Assembly (NCBI GenBank): GCA_018806985.1
Contig: JADANN010000370.1
Span: 1,470,001-1,534,000 of the forward strand
Origin: Angiostrongylus vasorum
Lineage: Eukaryota; Nematoda; Chromadorea; Rhabditida; Metastrongylidae
Length of the DNA stretch: 64,000 nt
Reading direction: 5' to 3'
Both the position numbers and the translations under genes were made by a program. Below the pieces are notes generated by a model, which was not told the origin of the DNA, made no database searches, and saw nothing but the letters and a program-made list of their open reading frames with translations. Every line of letters begins with the position of its first letter. Position 1 is the first letter of the stretch. Below, one piece after another: positions 46,964 to 58,104 of this stretch.

Positions 46964-47235
46964 GCATGTAGCGCTGTGGTCGAAGGTGCCGTGCAATACA
47001 CATGGGATCGATCTCCGCGCTCCAGGCTCACCAAATCCTCCATCCTTCCGGGGGTCGACAAATTGGTATCAGACTTGCCTGGAAGGATAGCTGCATTGCC
47101 TCGATACATCGGTAGGCCACCGCGAGTCATTGTAAAGGCCAGATATGCATTCAAGCATCTCCAACGATGCTTAATGAAATCTAATGCATGGCGCGTCGCT
47201 CAGGGATTGATTAACGCCCAGAGCTTTTTAGCCCA
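46964..47235 (+). repeat. R1 SINE-like repeat
   Basis: A full sense copy: GCGCATGTAGCGCTGTGGTCG (A-box-like) and ATGGGATCGATCTCCGC (B-box-like). It ends near ACGCCCAGAGCTTTTTAG. Confidence 0.85.
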
Positions 47236-47374
47236 ACAAGATGGTAGGGACGTCAAAAAAGAAACAAATTCTTACCAAACATTGAAATATGCTGACATTC
47301 CAATCTAACAATGGAGAAAGAATTGAAAAAAGACTTTTGTTTACCGTTCTATTTACTGCCTCACTATTTTTAAT

Positions 47375-47512
47375 GGCAGGGTACAATGCGAAATATAACT
47401 ACAACGATGCTGAGATATTTGCCGGAAAGGACAATAGCGCGTTCGTTCCCCACCGCAGACACCTGTGGTCGGAGTTTTGCAAATATCTCAGCATCGTTGT
47501 AGTTATAAAAAA
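47375..47512. repeat. R4-derived inverted repeat
   Basis: TATAACTACAACGATGCTGA and TCAGCATCGTTGTAGTTATA are perfect inverted arms around a rearranged R4 core containing GCGCGTTCGTTCCCCACCGC. Confidence 0.8.
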
Positions 47513-48316
47513 AGACTTTTCATGCAACTGTCATGTTCTCGTATGGTCGGTAGCAAATACACACCACTGCACAATCAGTACAATGGAGAAAAATTTATGG
47601 CATTCCAGTTCGCATCGAGCAATAGTAAAGATGAAAAAAGTTCGGCGATCATTTCCGCAAGAGAGAGAAACAGTGAGTTTCAGTTTGGATTTCTACGATT
47701 TGTAGAGGTAGCTATGGAAATATTAAGTGTCCATAAATGTGATCTATCGAGATGTCCTCACTTGTTCTGCAGAAACGATAAAAAATTCTGCTTCAGATGT
47801 ATTTAGATAACCAACCTCTGCAAGACATACACTGTTAGATGGTTCATGCCATGCCAGACAAGGCTCAGACTCCTTGGGAAGAAGTGAATTTTTCTGGAAC
47901 GGAAGCTTTGTTTTAGTGAAAAAACTTAGATTACTCATACAGTAGGGTAAGTTTTCGAAGACAGAAGTCGAAGGAGTGAAATCACAAGTGATTTCATCGT
48001 TGAAAAGAAGCTGATTGGGGTCAAACTAATTCCCACTCGGATTTCACACTTTTTCCCACTCATTCCCAATTTGGACTGTATAAATCAATGAAAAAAGGAC
48101 ATCGTACTGTGTGAACTGACTTCATGCTTTCCTTAAGCAAAGCCCGTAGAATTAGCTTAGGTCAACTCCAAGTGCCATCCTATGATTTGCCGCGTGACAG
48201 CTGCTTGACCTCTATTCCACTGATCCCTTTAAAACGATCACATAAGAAGAACCAACCCAAGTGCCGGGAAGTTTAAACCTTACAAAATCTAGGAAATGTG
48301 CTATCCCACTTCAGTA

Positions 48317-50000
48317 TCATGCAGTGGGTAAACTGGAAGCGTTCATACAATCCTGATCTATTGCAAGAGTCGTGGGAAAAGCATAAGACGAAATAAGCGA
48401 ATCAGACAACTGCGCAGATCCTGGGTAAGCACCTGCAAAATGTCTCACCGTTTGAAACTTGAGGTGATTCTCGACAAACATCACTGTAAAATTATTGTTG
48501 GAGACTATATGAAAGTAGTAAGATCCAATACAGGCTCGGGAAATCTGGCACGGCACACTGAAATCTGAATGGAAACCGACACGGGGACACGGCTTTTGGA
48601 TTACGGCGCGCAGCATGTTTCCTTCCTGGAAAGTCAATTTTCGGTAGATCTAAAGCTATTCCAATTGCAACATATCTGACACGTCTAGTAAAAAAATGTC
48701 ATCTGCAGAAGATACGTTCAGGAGGACGTACATCGGTACAGACAAATAAAGCTACTGTCAGGACCTGTGCCATTATAATGTCCCGCTGCCAATACTGAAC
48801 GAAAATGATACCATTATCATACCCTCCACGACATAGAGCCGAAAGCAGAAGAATTCTACTTCACCTTTCTTCTGTTCCACTGTCACTGTTCTGGACCACG
48901 CTAGAGAAGGAACGTCCCAGATCCTTCTTTGTAAAGCTTGCTACAGAAAAGATCGAAAGATGAACAGCTCCGGAAAGACTAAACATCTCAGCCAATTTCA
49001 TTCACGTTATAAACCACTTCGTAAATGTACTTTTCGCAACCCATATGATATCTTGCCCTCAAAAGGAGAACGTTTAGGGTCAGTAAAAGGCGTCGGGAAT
49101 AGTCATTCTGCTTTAGGGAAAAGAATCTCGCATGAATTTGCTTCTGAGTAATTTCAATGGGCTCCTCAGGTAGTTCAGCTCTCGTGCGCACCAAAAGCTC
49201 TGAAGGAATCTGACCCAACTGCTGAAGCGATTCACTTAATCTAGCACTTCATCTTCGTCTACCAAAAAGCGTTTGACGGATTGGAATCGAATGCCACTCC
49301 GCAATTGATCGAGTGAATCCCTTCTGCATGACAATCTTGAGCTCACATCACAGTTTCTACTACCTCGAAAAATACAGCTTTTTCCATCGACTACTTCCTG
49401 TCACCATAGCCAGCCTATCATACGAAAAGCTCATACCACATCCTTGATGGTATTTTTCACTGTGGCATTGCTCTTGGTAACGAAATCGTTCGTTTGACAC
49501 GGAAACAGCATTTGCATTGATGTAAAATTCCTAGTAAACAGTCTCTTTAACGATTGATAAGAAGCTCAATGAAGAGGGCGAAAGCTGGAGAATGGGAATA
49601 ATTCAAAAGGAAGAGCCAATCCATGGAAAACCCATACTAACAAATGGACGACTGGACAATTGAGAATATAGAGTGCTCCAATGGACACGAGAAATGGAGG
49701 AACTGTGAAAGCACAAGTGGCGTACGCCCGCAGAACCGATAGAAACCATCGTCCAAGTGACAGTTCCAGAAATTCGCGTTCACCTTTTTGGCTCGTCTGT
49801 TCTCCATGTGCTACTTCATCCACGATAAGACTTTCGAACCAAAATCTAGGTACTTGAGAAATGTCCTCTAATATACAACTATCACACACAATATTAAGCC
49901 GCACAAAGCAATTCAGAACTCCGACAGATACATCTTTTATATTCAGCCGATTAAACATCGATAAGTGAAAGTTAAATCAGTTGGTCATATGAAGGGTGCA
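48317..50000 (-). other. Cluster of open segments, possible exons of an unidentified minus-strand gene
   Basis: Several minus-strand stretches look coding but I could not assign them. 49958-49566 includes GEREFLELSLGRWFLSVLRA and VPPFLVSIGALYI (hydrophobic). Around 49340-49250 reads DSLDQLRSGIRFQSVKRFL and VDEDEVLD. 49250-48988 contains QIPSELLVRTRAELPEEPIE. 48637-48317 contains ISRACIGSYYFHIVSNNNFT and follows a TTTCCAG acceptor. The second and first together weakly recall the membrane part of ABCC transporters, but no nucleotide-binding domain is visible. They may be a decayed gene. Confidence 0.25.
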
Positions 50001-50714
50001 GTTGGGGACAGATGGTCGAGGGGAATCAAAAGGTTGGACCAATTTAGGATAAAAGTATCCACAATATGGGTGGATACACAAGTGACTCGTTCTCCGTTTT
50101 TATACTAAATCCTAACTCTTAGATGTAGAAGGAGATAGGATAACAGTACCAAAACGATAACTATGGATGTTTTTAAAGACATAATGGTACTCCAAGCATC
50201 GCATGAGTTCTAATTGGTCAAGAAACCTCGACCTTACATTACACGTTATTGACCTATCACCAGTCCCATACACCAATATCAAAATATTCCAGTGACTGTT
50301 CAAATTATGAAAGTTCAAGTACTCGAAGAACGCACAGCGGTCTTTCCAATTGTGATGTTATACCATCCCCAACTCAATCGGTTTATTATTATTGTTATTA
50401 AAAAACATTAACAAACGGTATCCACTGAATTAGTAACAAAAACAGGACGTCTACGTTGAAATGGATACATATAAACAACATCTCGTGGGAAATATAGTCG
50501 CATATTAACCTTATTAATCAAACGCTGGCAAACCGAACTCCTCCGGAACGAATTCCTCCAGTGTAAAGAGGACTTTGTCCGGTCTGAAAAAGACAACAGA
50601 ACTCGAGATTATGGCTGAAAACAGAGTTCTTTGTCTGATTTTTGCTGCAAAACGTTTTTGGCAACAAATAGGTAAATAAATAGATAAGTGAATAAATAAA
50701 TAAGTGTAAAAATT

Positions 50715-50860
50715 CAACCACAATGGTGTTGAGATATTTGCAAAACTCGGACCGAGGTGTCTGCGGTGGCTAACGAACGCGCTATCACCCTTTCCGGGGC
50801 CACCGCGTCCACCACTACACCAAACCGTTCCTTAGTTTCGCCTTTCTTTCTAGTTTTCTA
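50715..50860 (-). repeat. R4 repeat
   Basis: An antisense copy: TTGAGATATTTGCAAAACTC, GGTGGCTAACGAACGCGC and CCACTACACCAAACCGTTCC. Confidence 0.75.
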
Positions 50861-50864
50861 TCTA

Positions 50865-51575
50865 CCTTCTTTTATTTTCTATCTGTATGGATGTATAGTG
50901 GTAGTAATGGTGATAAGCAATTTCCTAACGATCCGAGATGAACAACTTAGAGTAAAACTGAGCTTATGCAATGTGCATTACTCGCTATATATCACAAACT
51001 TTAACAGATAAGGGACAATGTTGATTATTCAATAACCGAAGATAACTTTTTGACCACTAGGCCAGTTAGCACTTGAGGAGCTAAACAGCTTTGCGCTATT
51101 TGTTGCAAATCTGCCATAAAAAAACTTCTTGCCTTTAAAACAATTCAAAACCACATTTTCAAGAATTTAATAAGAAAGCCAACTTTGCAAGAATTCTAGC
51201 GCAAAGGCAGCAGATGCAAAAATTAACGACACTTTGAAAAACACTATAGTGTCTTTGCTGGACCAAATTCAGCTTGTTCAATTGCTTCGTTACTTGAAAT
51301 ACGAGCTTTCGTGTAAAAAAAGGCAAAAGGGAAATACGACTCGTACACTTAAAAACCTTTCTGGAGAACAGAAAAAAGATGCTTTGTTGGCAATGATCTA
51401 CAGATTCTAATGAACTTTGTACAAATTGAGAAGATTCACTAAAACGCCAGAAGTGCACGCATAAAGGTGAAAAACACGTGTTAAACAAGATATGATGACG
51501 TGTTCGGATAAATTTAAAGGATCTGTGTTAAACACGAGACTCAATAAATATATCGCTAGCTACTGTACTATTCTA
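50865..51575. other. Intergenic stretch with no recognised feature
   Basis: The minus-strand frame at 51159-51488 has no recognisable motif. I see no repeat family member or RNA gene. Confidence 0.4.
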
Positions 51576-51579
51576 ACAT

Positions 51580-51710
51580 CGTAGAAGGACTCGCATGGTA
51601 TGGCGGTGAAAGCGTTAGCTCCCGGAAAGGGTAATAGCGTGTTCAGTCCCCAGCGCAGACATCAGTAGACCAAAGTTTTGCAAATATCTCATTGTGGTTA
51701 TATCGCTAAA
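51580..51710 (+). repeat. R4 repeat next to the 3' end of HAD copy A
   Basis: A sense copy with GCGGTGAAAGCGTTAGCTCC, GCGTGTTCAGTCCCCAGCG and GCAAATATCTCATTGTGGTT. It ends almost at the stop codon of the HAD gene, so it likely supplies its 3' UTR. Confidence 0.75.
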
Positions 51711-51715
51711 GCTCA

Positions 51716-54071
51716 TCAAAAGTTGGAATGGAAAATTTTAAAACGTTCGCACCGGAGAGCTTCTGCCTTTTCACGAAACATTTCATCGGGAACCATAACG
51801 CACCGCATTCCAGCTTCAAGCGCTGCTTTCACCCCGTTCGGCGCATCTTCAAATACGAGCACATGAGAAGGATTGGTAGGTGGTATAGGAAATCTGATAT
51901 AGCTAGATTGTTGAAAAAAGCCATGTTAAAGCACAACAGAAACCTCCACCGACAAACGAACCTTCTCATTGTTTCCAAAAAAGCATCAGGATGGGGTTTA
52001 CCTCGCTTGATGCTATCATCATCTCCAGTGCATACCTTATAAGAACAAACTTATATGATATAAAAAGAACTGACCAGATTCTGATATTGAGGTTTTCAAA
52101 TCTTAATCTCTCCAAAGACAGCCTGATTTGACAAAACAGTAGCTTCTTCCTTTCTAATGCCATGACAACGAATTTAATAGAGTTGGAAACATACATGTAT
52201 AGGTATTAAGTTAATCCAATCTCGGTGATTCTCGGCTTTCTGGAAGAATGTACGGCTGCAAGACCCCGTACAAATGGCCATTGGAATTCCTGAATACGGT
52301 AATTAGTACTGTGTAAGAGAAACCTTGATCAAGTATGGCCACAGTGGAAAAGTAGCCGCAACAAAAAGGAAACGAACTAGAGGAAGTAAGATTTTCGCCA
52401 ATAAAGACAAACATTGTTCAAGAAGAAACTCAGAAATCAAAGGGGTTTAGAAACATTTCTGATGGGCTTGTGGTGAAATGGTTTTACTACTTTAATACCT
52501 GGATGGTCCATCTTCACTGGTTGTGAAAGTCCCAGCATAATTTCCATCGTTTCGAAGTTCTGCTAGTTTACTTATTGTGGTTCCCCGGAATACCGAGCTC
52601 AACTCAGCCAAAGTCTGCCCCAGGTCGTCACCACTACAGGCAGTAGCCGCCCTCGTGTATCAGAGGGGGATTTGCCACCATGCGACTACTTTGATACCAG
52701 GACGATGGTGGATCCTGATCTCGGTTTGTTCTTAGCTGGGCTTCGGGATGGAGCCGTGGGATTCTTTCTCAGCTTGGGGGTCCCTACTGGTAGGATGAAT
52801 CCTCCGCTCTACATCGCAGCCCGACACTCAAGCACACGTGTCCCAGCCGCGACGAGGCGCCAAACCGTTGGGAGGATGAGGCAAGCGAAATTAGATGAAT
52901 TTGAACAAAGCTGAGATATTTGCAAAACTCTGGACCGCAGGTGCCTATGGTGGGGAACGAACGCGCTATTGCCCTTTCCGGGGAGTAACGCGTTCACCAC
53001 CACACCATGCGGGTCCTTCGTTTCGCCTGTCTCTCAGCTAGTTCTATCGGATCTTTTGCCATCAGCAATCACCCGTCAACGGGATTGACCTAGGGAGCCC
53101 AAATCGGCATTGAACCCAGTTAAGCTGAGGCTATAGTTATAATCACAATTTTAACCTTTTTTGCCTACTGCCTACTCTTTTTTGATGGCAGGGTATATTG
53201 CGAAATATAACTTCAATACTGGGTTCAATGCCGATTTGGGCTCCCCAGATCAATCCCGTTGACGGGTGATTGCTGATGGCAAAGATCGATTGAACTAGCT
53301 GGAGAGAGGCGAAAGCGAAGGACCCGCATGGTGTGGTGGTGAACGCGTTACTCCCCGAAAGGACAATAGCGCGTTCGTTCCCCACCATAGCACCTGCGGT
53401 CCAGAGTTTTGCAAATATCTCAGCTTCGTTGAAGTTATATTTCGCAATATACCCTGCCATCAAAAAAAGAGTAGGCAGTAGACAAAAAGGTTAAAATAGA
53501 TGAATTTGATTTGAAAGGCATATTACCAACCAAAAACGGATTACTATACCATTCTTGGCCAAATGTCGAACAAGATTCTCAGCTCCTGGTAGGCTATCAC
53601 ACTTCTCGAACATCTTCGCTAACATTTCATGGTAATCAACAGCATACTCTTCAGGTGTCACGCGATCAGCAATGCCTACCTTTGAAAAGTAAATATTGTT
53701 CGCAGTAAGGACTACTGTGAAGGAAACAGCATTCCAGAATTGAAAGAAAAACACCAAAACCACTAATAAAGCAGGATACTGATCATACAGTTACCTCATT
53801 CAGTAACCACGCGATCGCCTCCAAATTCTTGCGTCCCATCATTCCTTAGTTTGTCATTTATTCACATCAATCGATAAACTGCCGTCCTTATTTGAATAAT
53901 TACTGTTTCCAAAAAGTAACTATACTCACTTGCCTTCATATCCATAGTGAATTCACGACCGAATCTACTTAGCATAGCCTGGTTTGCTAGAGTGTAACTG
54001 GGTTCAGTATCAACAAGAAGACCATCAAAATCGAAGATAACGTGAGAGATTGTTGGCTTGATCGCAACCAT
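51716..54071 (-). CDS. HAD-superfamily phosphatase, PUDP/HDHD1-like, copy A
   Basis: Exons on the minus strand: 54071-53930, 53844-53795, 53679-53550, 52289-52195, 52035-51962 and 51893-51716 give 222 residues, close to the human enzyme's 228. Motif I is [12 protein letters not shown], the cap has [16 protein letters not shown] and [12 protein letters not shown], motif II is AICTGS, motif III is KRGKPHPD, and motif IV is [13 protein letters not shown]. All catalytic positions of the HAD core are present and all junctions keep phase with GT-AG borders. The protein should be a soluble Mg-dependent phosphatase for small phosphorylated metabolites; the substrate cannot be read from sequence. A TTTCAG lies one base before ATG, a likely spliced-leader site. 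Intron 3 (1.3 kb) has taken up an R2 copy and an R4 inverted repeat; the other introns are short. Copy B lies about 6.6 kb downstream in the same orientation. Confidence 0.92.
52493..52877 (+). repeat. R2 interspersed repeat, copy 7, in HAD copy A intron 3
   Basis: A full-length copy from TGGATGGTCCATCTTCACTG to AAACCGTTGGGAGGA. It is antisense to the host gene. Confidence 0.9.
52905..53480. repeat. R4 inverted repeat (foldback) in HAD copy A intron 3
   Basis: The left arm (about 52905-53130) is antisense R4 and the right arm (about 53210-53440) is sense R4. Matching pairs include GGAACGAACGCGCTATTG with CAATAGCGCGTTCGTTCC, and CACCCGTCAACGGGATTGA with CAATCCCGTTGACGGGTG. The arms flank an about 80-base spacer with CTTTTTTGATGGCAGGGTAT. 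Confidence 0.85.
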
Positions 54072-54072
54072 T

Positions 54073-54078
54073 CTGAAA
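54073..54078 (-). promoter_or_regulatory. Likely spliced-leader acceptor of HAD copy A
   Basis: The minus strand reads TTTCAG, one A, then ATG. This is the same arrangement as in the paralogue at 45.1 kb, which supports both as trans-splice sites. Confidence 0.55.
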
Positions 54079-54671
54079 TAACTCTGCTTACAGAGTGCTA
54101 TTAAGTCAAGAAAAGAAATGTAACTGTCGAAAACGAAACCATGTACGATAGTAAGTAAAGGGATTGACAAGCGCGCTCGCTCTCTTCGAGCTAGAAACGG
54201 ACAACTCGTCCGTGGGCGACTCTGTCGTGGTATGTAGAGAGGACGTGCTACATATGAAATGCTCTTTGGTTCAATCGCGTGCCCACCAAATAACAAAGCT
54301 CTACGTTCCATCCGGATTGGTAGATTAGTATTGGATCTCCCGCACCCATCGAATCAGTAGTAACAAGCGTAAAGCAGACCAAACCTTCAATTCCGACTTT
54401 CGTTGAACTTCGGCATGGATAGTCAGTGTTTTGGCTTATCTTGGATTATCACCAAAGGAACCAATAATAGGTTGGTAATAGACCACGGACCGCCCTTGTA
54501 CGACCAGGTCACTTCGGTGCTGCTACAGTCCTGTAGAAAACTGCAGTACTGAGTGAGGCTACTTAATTGGTGCAGCCCTCCACACTACTCGACTCGGCTT
54601 GATCTGACGCCTATGAAGACTCAAATGGCAAGAAGAAACATTTTGTATAGTCGCTGGACTTCAGTGGTCGT

Positions 54672-54706
54672 GCATGTGAAGAAGGCGACACCGCCGAAAC
54701 GTTAGC
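54672..54706 (+). ncRNA. Hammerhead-like ribozyme motif, best stem II
   Basis: TGTGAAGAAGGCGACACCGC then CGAAACGTTAGCG. GGCG-ACAC-CGCC forms a perfect four-pair stem II and is followed by GAAACGTT. The CTGANGA half is degraded to GTGAAGA. AAGCTCGTGTAAGCTTGT follows about 20 bases on, as in other copies. Confidence 0.4.
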
Positions 54707-54764
54707 GATAATATGATCTATAACAAGCTCGTGTAAGCTTGTCAATAAATCAAAGCACCTATTT

Positions 54765-54890
54765 AATGCATCATTAGGCCACTTGAAGTCATTGCATAGG
54801 CCAGGTATACAGTCAATCACCTCTACGGTGCTACGAGTGGAGTTCAGTGTACAACGTATCTCGTAGGGTTTGATCAACAGCGAACGATCT
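54765..54890 (+). repeat. R1 SINE-like repeat, 3' fragment
   Basis: GTCATTGCATAGGCCAGGTA, CAGTCAATCACCTC and GATCAACAGCGAACGATC match the last 120 bases of R1. Confidence 0.6.
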
Positions 54891-55079
54891 GCGCTTCTAC
54901 TACTTCCAAGTTGTTAAATCGTGAAAATTTGCTGGCATTTTAGTGAAAAAAGTTGTTTGAGTAAGAATTCCCTTTGTGGACTCAGAAAGGCGAAAGTTTT
55001 GTAGTTCGTAACTCCGTTTTCGATAATATTTTACCAGATACCACACTGCTCCAAGTTACATACCCTTGATTCAAGTATG

Positions 55080-55325
55080 AAGGATAAAGCTATCGGGGTT
55101 GATCAATCCCTGAGAGATGCGCCATGCATTCGACTTCATTAAGCATCGCTTGGAGGTGATCGAATGCATATCTGGCCTTTACAATGACGCACGGTGGCTT
55201 ACCGATTTATCTGGCCAGTGCTGATATCCTCCCAAATAAGTCTGATACCAATTTGCCGATCCTGGCGGGAAAAAAAAGGCTTGGTGGGCTTTGAGGTCGG
55301 CGAAACGATCCCATATGTAATGGAC
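55080..55325 (-). repeat. R1 SINE-like repeat
   Basis: An antisense copy from AAAGCTATCGGGGTTGATC through GACGCACGGTGGCTTACCG to GCGAAACGATCCCATATGT. The A-box end is truncated. Confidence 0.8.
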
Positions 55326-55639
55326 AACATTTTTGATGAAATTTTTTCTTTCATCCACTTAAATACGTTTTTCATTATTTTCATTACGTCATTTCATTTT
55401 CATCTCTCTATCACATTCTTGCATTGTGGGAATGTAAATTCTTACGCTGTTGTAGTTATAGTAGTATTGTTACACGAACAGTATTTCCTGATCATCTCTC
55501 ATGTTCTTATAATCCTGATGTGTACTGCTCTACATCATTGTTATTCTACTCTGTTTTTCTTTTTTTGTTAGATTACTACCTACTGAACCACCTTAGCTGC
55601 AATTTATTGTTCATACATTTCTAGTCTAATTGCGTTGTC

Positions 55640-56640
55640 GTGTAAACAGTTGGATAATGAAGTCACTCGACTGGGATGAGAAAGGCATACGTATTGATGG
55701 AAAATTTCTATCAAACCTTCGTTTTGCCGACGACATTGTCATCTTCTCAAGAAGTACTAGCGAAGCATAGGTGATGATCAAAGAGCTCAACGAAGCGAGG
55801 AAAAATATTGGACTTGGCATAAATCGAAAGAAGACCCAGTTCATGAAAAACCCATGGTGCGAAGGCGGAAAAATTGAATTGGATGGCTCTCTCATTGCAG
55901 GGACCACCTCGTACGTATACCTTGGGCGATCAATGAACATGAAGGAGGAAATAGATAGAAGAAGGAGAGCAGCTTGGGCCGCATTCGGGCTTCTCAAAGA
56001 ACCCACCGACCAAAGATAGAAGAAGGAGAGCAGCTTGGGCCGCATTCGGGCTTCTCAAAGAACCCACCGACCAACTAAAGGACCTGAAAATCCGCGCTCA
56101 TCTCTTCGATTCTACGGTCCTCCCAGCGCTCTGTTATGCTGCGGAGACATGGGTTGATACTTTAACTATGTCAATAATGCTTCGCACTACTCACAGAGCG
56201 CTTGAGCGATGTCTTCTGAAATATAACCGGGCACTCTCAATATCTGGCCGGAATGCGAAGCTCTGACCTTCGAAATCTGTCACATCTTCGAGATCCAGGA
56301 GATTTTACATCGATAGCGAAACATAGATGGGCCGGTCACATAATGAGAAGAACGGACGACAGATGGACAAAAAGAACAATAGAGTGGACTCCAAGAGAAT
56401 ACAAACGTCCCCCCAGGACGACCACCTACGCGTTGGGCAGACGTGTTCGTAAACAAAAGTTAATCAGCTGTACCCGCAGCTGCAGTTGTTTTACAGATCA
56501 CGGTACGAGATTCGCAAGCGGTACCATGCTCGAACAAGACCACCACCATGGACTACGATTGGGAGGGAAAGGAACGAATGGCATAAGTGCTGGGGTCCGC
56601 ACAGCTCGTGAAGACGGACTGTCCAAGTAAGTAAGTAAAC
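55640..56640 (+). mobile_element. RTE-type non-LTR retrotransposon remnant (end of reverse transcriptase and C-terminal part)
   Basis: The plus strand encodes LDWDEKGIRIDGKFLSNLRF followed by ADDIVIFSRS, so the catalytic FADD motif of the reverse transcriptase is present. Next are NIGLGINRKKTQFMKN, SYVYLGRSMNM and EEIDRRRRAAWAAFG. A stop interrupts after the FADD region, and a 60-base segment is duplicated in tandem (about 55955-56075), which shifts the frame. Homology then resumes (HRWAGHIMRRTDDRW). It ends in CCAAGTAAGTAAGTA, an RTE-like repeat tail. The 3' half is nearly identical to the remnant at 18.2-18.9 kb, so both are fairly young. Confidence 0.88.
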
Positions 56641-56689
56641 ATTGTGTGTATCAACTGTTTAATTACCCATGCTTGAGATGCCGCAAATC

Positions 56690-56795
56690 GATACAAAATC
56701 AAGAATATCCGCCCGTGGTTTTACGCTATATGTGTATTGTGTGGCACCTCCAATCACTGGGCTACACGCTCCCCTGTTATCATTCATCATAGTAG
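56690..56795 (-). repeat. R1 SINE-like repeat, 5' fragment
   Basis: GTGTATTGTGTGGCACCTCC and AATCACTGGGCTACACGC match the promoter end of R1 in antisense. Confidence 0.55.
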
Positions 56796-56799
56796 GCCA

Positions 56800-57255
56800 C
56801 AGGACATGCGGGAATGTGGTAACATAGCGAGTAAGTGAGGGCAAGACCGGTTCATATGAGGATGGTTCGAAGTGAGATAGTAGCTATGTCGTAGGTTGGT
56901 GGAGCATTGCGATGTGCATGTATGATAGAATGCATCAGTGGTAGTCACCACATCAGAGGACTCATGTATGATCGTAAATCTTGACTACAGTCCAATGGGG
57001 TTAGACATTTCTGTATTAAGGAGTACAGGTTAGCCTGTGACAAAATCGTGACACTAATGACCTCACAAGGGGGGTTAATCTGCTAAAAGATACATAACAG
57101 TAGAATCAGGTTAATGTACAACAGTGGTCACATGCTATAAGGGTTAACAACCTAAATCATTTACATGGAGTAATGGACAAGGTAAGCAAGAGTACCACAC
57201 GGACTCTAATGAGACGATTAGAATAGTGACTCATGAGGTTATTTAAATGTTTTTC
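56800..57255. other. Intergenic stretch with no recognised feature
   Basis: I see no gene or repeat family member here. Confidence 0.4.
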
Positions 57256-57260
57256 TGTAG

Positions 57261-57416
57261 GAGGCGGTATTTTGGTGCAACTCCAAAACTTTTACCAAAA
57301 ACATTCGTTGACTATCGCTTCCACGTCTCTCATGATCGGACCAGGCAAAGGGCTCTCCCGAAGAACTTTTTGTCATTCGATTCGTGTTATGGCAAGCGTG
57401 AAGGATTTGAACAGAA
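57261..57416 (+). CDS. Candidate exon of an unidentified gene
   Basis: After a TTTTCTGTAG acceptor the frame reads RRYFGATPKLLPKTFVDYRF, HVSHDRTRQRALPKNF and LSFDSCYGKREGFEQK before a TAA, about 51 codons of coding-like composition. No clear donor is visible and I do not recognise the family. A second open segment at 57535-57665 (TYDKMKEFFYNSYDKNPYYS) could belong to the same gene or be chance. Confidence 0.3.
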
Positions 57417-57671
57417 ATAACACGCAAAAAGCTCCGGTTGCACAAAGGGGTATGGATAACGAAGACTGCTTGCCGCTAGCAGAGTTTCTCAGAATCAAAT
57501 GAGAACATTTATACATTCTGAGATTGCAAAGCCGTGTGAGGAACGGTGAACGTGGTCTTACTGTGGCAACATACGATAAAATGAAGGAATTCTTTTACAA
57601 TTCTTACGATAAGAATCCTTACTATTCGAATTCGGAGAATAGTTACTATAAATTTGTACCCTTATTGATGC

Positions 57672-57948
57672 GAATGTGTAGCGCAGTGAATAGAGGCGCC
57701 CTGCAATGAACGTGGAATCGATCCCGCTTCCAGGCTCACCGCGCCTTCCATTCTTCCGGGGTCCACAAATTGGTACCAGACCTGTCTGGATGGATAGTAG
57801 CTCTGGATCGACACATCGATAAGCCACCGCGAGTCAGTGCAAAGGCCAAAGATGCATTCAACCACCTCCAATGGTGCTTAGCGAGGCCGAATGCATGGCG
57901 CACACCTTAGGCATTGATCAATGCCGTGTGCTTCATGCTTGTTTTTTA
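57672..57948 (+). repeat. R1 SINE-like repeat
   Basis: A full sense copy: TGTGTAGCGCAGTGAATAGA (A-box-like), GTGGAATCGATCCCGC (B-box-like), and the core to GCCGTGTGCTTCATGC. Confidence 0.85.
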
Positions 57949-58104
57949 TTTAAATGTGGACATGAGGACTGCATGTTTCCCACTGCTGTTTGCAATGGTG
58001 GCTCTGGATGGTCGCAATGCTTGATGTAGCATTGAATTCGAGAGAGACATTTTGAAACAGTCACTCACAAGACGAACTAAATTCGTCACTAAGTAGAATG
58101 GCGC

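Noticed and set aside
49250..49960. Naming the 48-50 kb segments as an ABCC transporter
   Set aside because: Resemblance is limited to short hydrophobic and VKRFL-like words, and no Walker motifs are visible.
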